Program-made: the position numbers and the translations under genes
Notes under the pieces: generated by a model
What the model was told of the DNA's origin: nothing
The model's input: only the letters and a program-made list of their open reading frames with translations
Database searches by the model: none
Part shown: positions 6,029 through 7,293 of the stretch, one piece after another
Numbering within the stretch: the stretch's first letter is position 1
How the letters are laid out: every line of letters begins with the position of its first letter
From: an uncultured Oscillospiraceae bacterium
GTDB taxonomy: Bacteria > Bacillota > Clostridia > UBA1212 > SIG427
Assembly: GCA_902465325.1 (NCBI GenBank)
Contig: CABQMV010000097.1
Coordinates: 1-7,293, forward strand
Reading direction: 5' to 3'
Length of the DNA stretch: 7,293 nt

Positions 6029-6075
6029 ATATAACTGCTGCGGCTGATATAAAGACAGCGAGCAGAATAGAATAT

Positions 6076-6162
6076 GCGGATATGGCGGAATTGGCAGACG
6101 CGCACGGTTCAGGTCCGTGTCTTAGCAATGAGGTACAGGTTCAAGTCCTGCTATCCGCACCA
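6076..6162 (+). tRNA. tRNA-Leu (anticodon CAG)
   Basis: The 87-nt gene has a 7-bp acceptor stem (GCGGATA 6076-6082 with TATCCGC 6152-6158), discriminator A6159 and an encoded CCA (6160-6162). The anticodon stem CACGG/CCGTG encloses the loop TTCAGGT, with anticodon CAG at 6110-6112, reading the leucine codon CUG. A long variable arm (about 6120-6134), as expected for a class II leucine tRNA, precedes the T arm ACAGG-TTCAAGT-CCTG. The gene is intact despite the mobile element starting about 55 bp downstream. Confidence 0.97.
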
Positions 6163-6165
6163 TGG

Positions 6166-6215
6166 CGAGTGTTCTTATAGCATTTGAAACGCTGTAAGAA
6201 CACTCGTCTTTTTTT
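6166..6215 (+). terminator. Strong intrinsic terminator after tRNA-Leu
   Basis: CGAGTGTTCTTATAGC (6166-6181) pairs along its full 16 bases with GCTGTAAGAACACTCG (6191-6206), leaving a 9-nt loop, and is followed by TC and seven Ts (6209-6215). The first pair lies 4 nt after the CCA. The T tract is on the plus strand only, so it should end tRNA transcription but not transcription arriving from the recombinase side. Confidence 0.93.
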
Positions 6216-7293
6216 GTTGTTTTCATCCGGCGATGGTGGATGGGGCGTAGTTGACGACTACGCCCTTTCTTGTGTTTACGGACACCTCCGGGGCGGGCAG
6301 CGGGATGAGGTCGGGGATCTCGATGGCACCCACGCAGTTGTAGTGGATACGGAGCCGCTGCTCCCACACTCCGTCTACCTTCTCGGCGTTGAATACCTCG
6401 ATCTTCTCGATGAGCTCGTTGAGCATCCGGGGCGTCAGCTTACGGGCGCGGGTGTATTTGCGGACCAGGGAGATGAACATATCCGTGGTCATGGACTGGC
6501 TGTTCTGCTTGTCGATCTCGGCGCGGAGCGCCTTGATCTTCTCCGCCAATTCCTTCTGCTCCTCCTCATACCGCCTCGACATTCTGGCGAAACGGTCATC
6601 GGAGAGTTTGCCGGAAGCATTGTCCTCATAGATCCTCTCGAACAGGCCATCCAGTTCCTCATCGCGGGCTTGCAGGGCTTTCAGCTCCTTCTCCTTCAGC
6701 TTTCGGTCGGTGGCCTCCGCCTGCTGGGAATGGCCGATCACAGCCTTCACAAACTCATCCTCAAACTGGCTGGCAAACTTAGTCAGCCGCCGGATCTCGC
6801 CTAAAGAGAGAATATGAGTGATGGTGGAGCTGTTCCACATATACGGTCCGCGGAGTTTGCTTTTCCCAGGACGATTGACGCCCTTTTCACGCCAATAGGC
6901 GATGGGGGTAAGGATTTTCTCCTCGGAGAATATTGTGGCGATCTGCTCCGTTCCATAACCATCCAAAGTCATTCGGAATACTCGGCGGACTACCTGGGCG
7001 GCCTCCTCATCCACGATCCACCGTTTGGGATCGTCGGGGTCTTTCTTGTAGCCATAAGGCGGCGGCCCCATCGGCTCACCGGCATTGCCCTTGATCTTGT
7101 TGCTGATCCGGCGCTTCTTGCTGATGTCGCGGGCGTACCACTCATTGAACAGGTTGCGGATAGGCGCCAGCTCGTTCTCGCCCTCGGCGGTGTCGATGTT
7201 GTCCGAAACCGCCACCAGGCGGATGTCGTGCTCCGGGAAAAACTCCTCGGTCAGCCGCCCCACCTCAATGTAGTTGCGGCCCAGCCGGGACAG
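6216..7293. mobile_element. End of an integrated element carrying a serine recombinase (continues beyond the window)
   Basis: Between the tRNA terminator and the recombinase stop only a few bases remain. Past this point the DNA is clearly more GC-rich: one sampled 60-base line in the recombinase is about 63% G+C against about 42% in a line of rpsA. The recombinase is of the kind carried by integrative elements and its reading direction points toward the junction. The attachment site cannot be fixed without the other end, so the left limit is approximate. Confidence 0.6.
6223..7293 (-). CDS. Large serine recombinase, N-terminus outside the window and zinc-ribbon region deleted
   Basis: The minus-strand frame is open to the window edge, so 356 C-terminal residues are visible; a GTG at 7263 is internal. 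The visible part begins LSRLGRNYIEVG, a hallmark of the resolvase domain. It continues with the recombinase domain (KRRISNKIKG, GPPPYGYKKD, DEEAAQVVRRVF, GTEQIA, WNSSTITHIL). The C-terminus has a long charged coiled coil (LKEKELKALQARDEEL, KLSDDRF, EEEQKEL) and a DUF4368-like end (KYTRARKLTPRMLNELIEKI). Large serine recombinases of the TndX/TnpX kind cut and rejoin DNA to move elements. Missing is the stretch normally between THIL and the coiled coil, which carries the EYLG block and the cysteine zinc ribbon; here THIL runs directly into SLGEIRRLTKFAS (junction near 6805-6812). The only cysteine left is near the C-terminus. DNA binding is probably impaired. The catalytic serine would lie beyond the window. 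Confidence 0.88.
   Translation of the reverse strand: MSRLGRNYIEVGRLTEEFFPEHDIRLVAVSDNIDTAEGENELAPIRNLFNEWYARDISKKRRISNKIKGNAGEPMGPPPYGYKKDPDDPKRWIVDEEAAQVVRRVFRMTLDGYGTEQIATIFSEEKILTPIAYWREKGVNRPGKSKLRGPYMWNSSTITHILSLGEIRRLTKFASQFEDEFVKAVIGHSQQAEATDRKLKEKELKALQARDEELDGLFERIYEDNASGKLSDDRFARMSRRYEEEQKELAEKIKALRAEIDKQNSQSMTTDMFISLVRKYTRARKLTPRMLNELIEKIEVFNAEKVDGVWEQRLRIHYNCVGAIEIPDLIPLPAPEVSVNTRKGVVVNYAPSTIAG

Noticed and set aside
6184..6804. Plus-strand open frame opposite the recombinase
   Set aside because: It begins within the tRNA terminator hairpin, and its leucine-rich translation is a mirror of the GC-rich coiled-coil coding strand.
6076..7293. Repeat of the tRNA-Leu 3' end as an attachment site
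   Set aside because: I saw no second copy of the T arm or acceptor stem within the window; the other end of the element is not included.
1..7293. CRISPR array, toxin-antitoxin pair or defence cluster
   Set aside because: No regularly spaced repeats and no such families were seen; apart from the recombinase, the genes are housekeeping or transport.

Overview
The window looks like a chromosomal segment of a Clostridia bacterium, most likely a Lachnospiraceae relative. The evidence is a 4-hydroxy-3-methylbut-2-enyl diphosphate reductase (IspH) gene running directly into a four-domain ribosomal protein S1 gene, a fusion typical of Clostridia; a tetrahydrofolate riboswitch in front of a folate ECF transporter gene; and strong AGGAGG-type ribosome binding sites. 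No taxon-specific marker was searched, so this is a judgement from gene content.

Layout. Positions 1-780 hold the 3' part of a membrane-anchored metallophosphoesterase gene. Positions 781-1038 are a complete regulatory leader: a sigma-A promoter (TTGACA, 17 bp, TATACT), a THF riboswitch aptamer, and a hairpin that contains the Shine-Dalgarno and is followed by seven Ts. This leader controls folT (1039-2049), an unusually large folate S-component. A second possible promoter at 2069-2097 precedes a tight operon: a HutP-family gene (2135-2554), cmk (2568-3266), a PlsC-type acyltransferase gene (3260-3853), and ispH-rpsA (3850-5969). Stops and starts overlap at cmk/plsC and plsC/ispH.

The ispH-rpsA fusion is broken in this sequence. 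One base is missing near 4542, so the IspH frame ends at 4635 and the S1 frame must be entered separately. A strong internal ribosome binding site (4669-4675) and ATG (4686) could allow S1 to be made alone. Downstream are a tRNA-Leu(CAG) gene (6076-6162) with its own promoter and a very strong terminator (6166-6215).

Immediately after that terminator the composition changes to GC-rich DNA holding the 3' part of a large serine recombinase gene on the minus strand (6223-7293, running off the window). This marks the end of an integrated mobile element. The recombinase appears to lack its zinc-ribbon segment through an in-frame internal deletion, so the element may be immobilised.

I did not find a new defence or other multi-gene novel system here. 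The points most worth following are the broken fusion with its internal start, the folate switch with its visible alternative pairing, the enlarged FolT, the HutP homologue without hut genes, and the decayed recombinase beside the tRNA gene.
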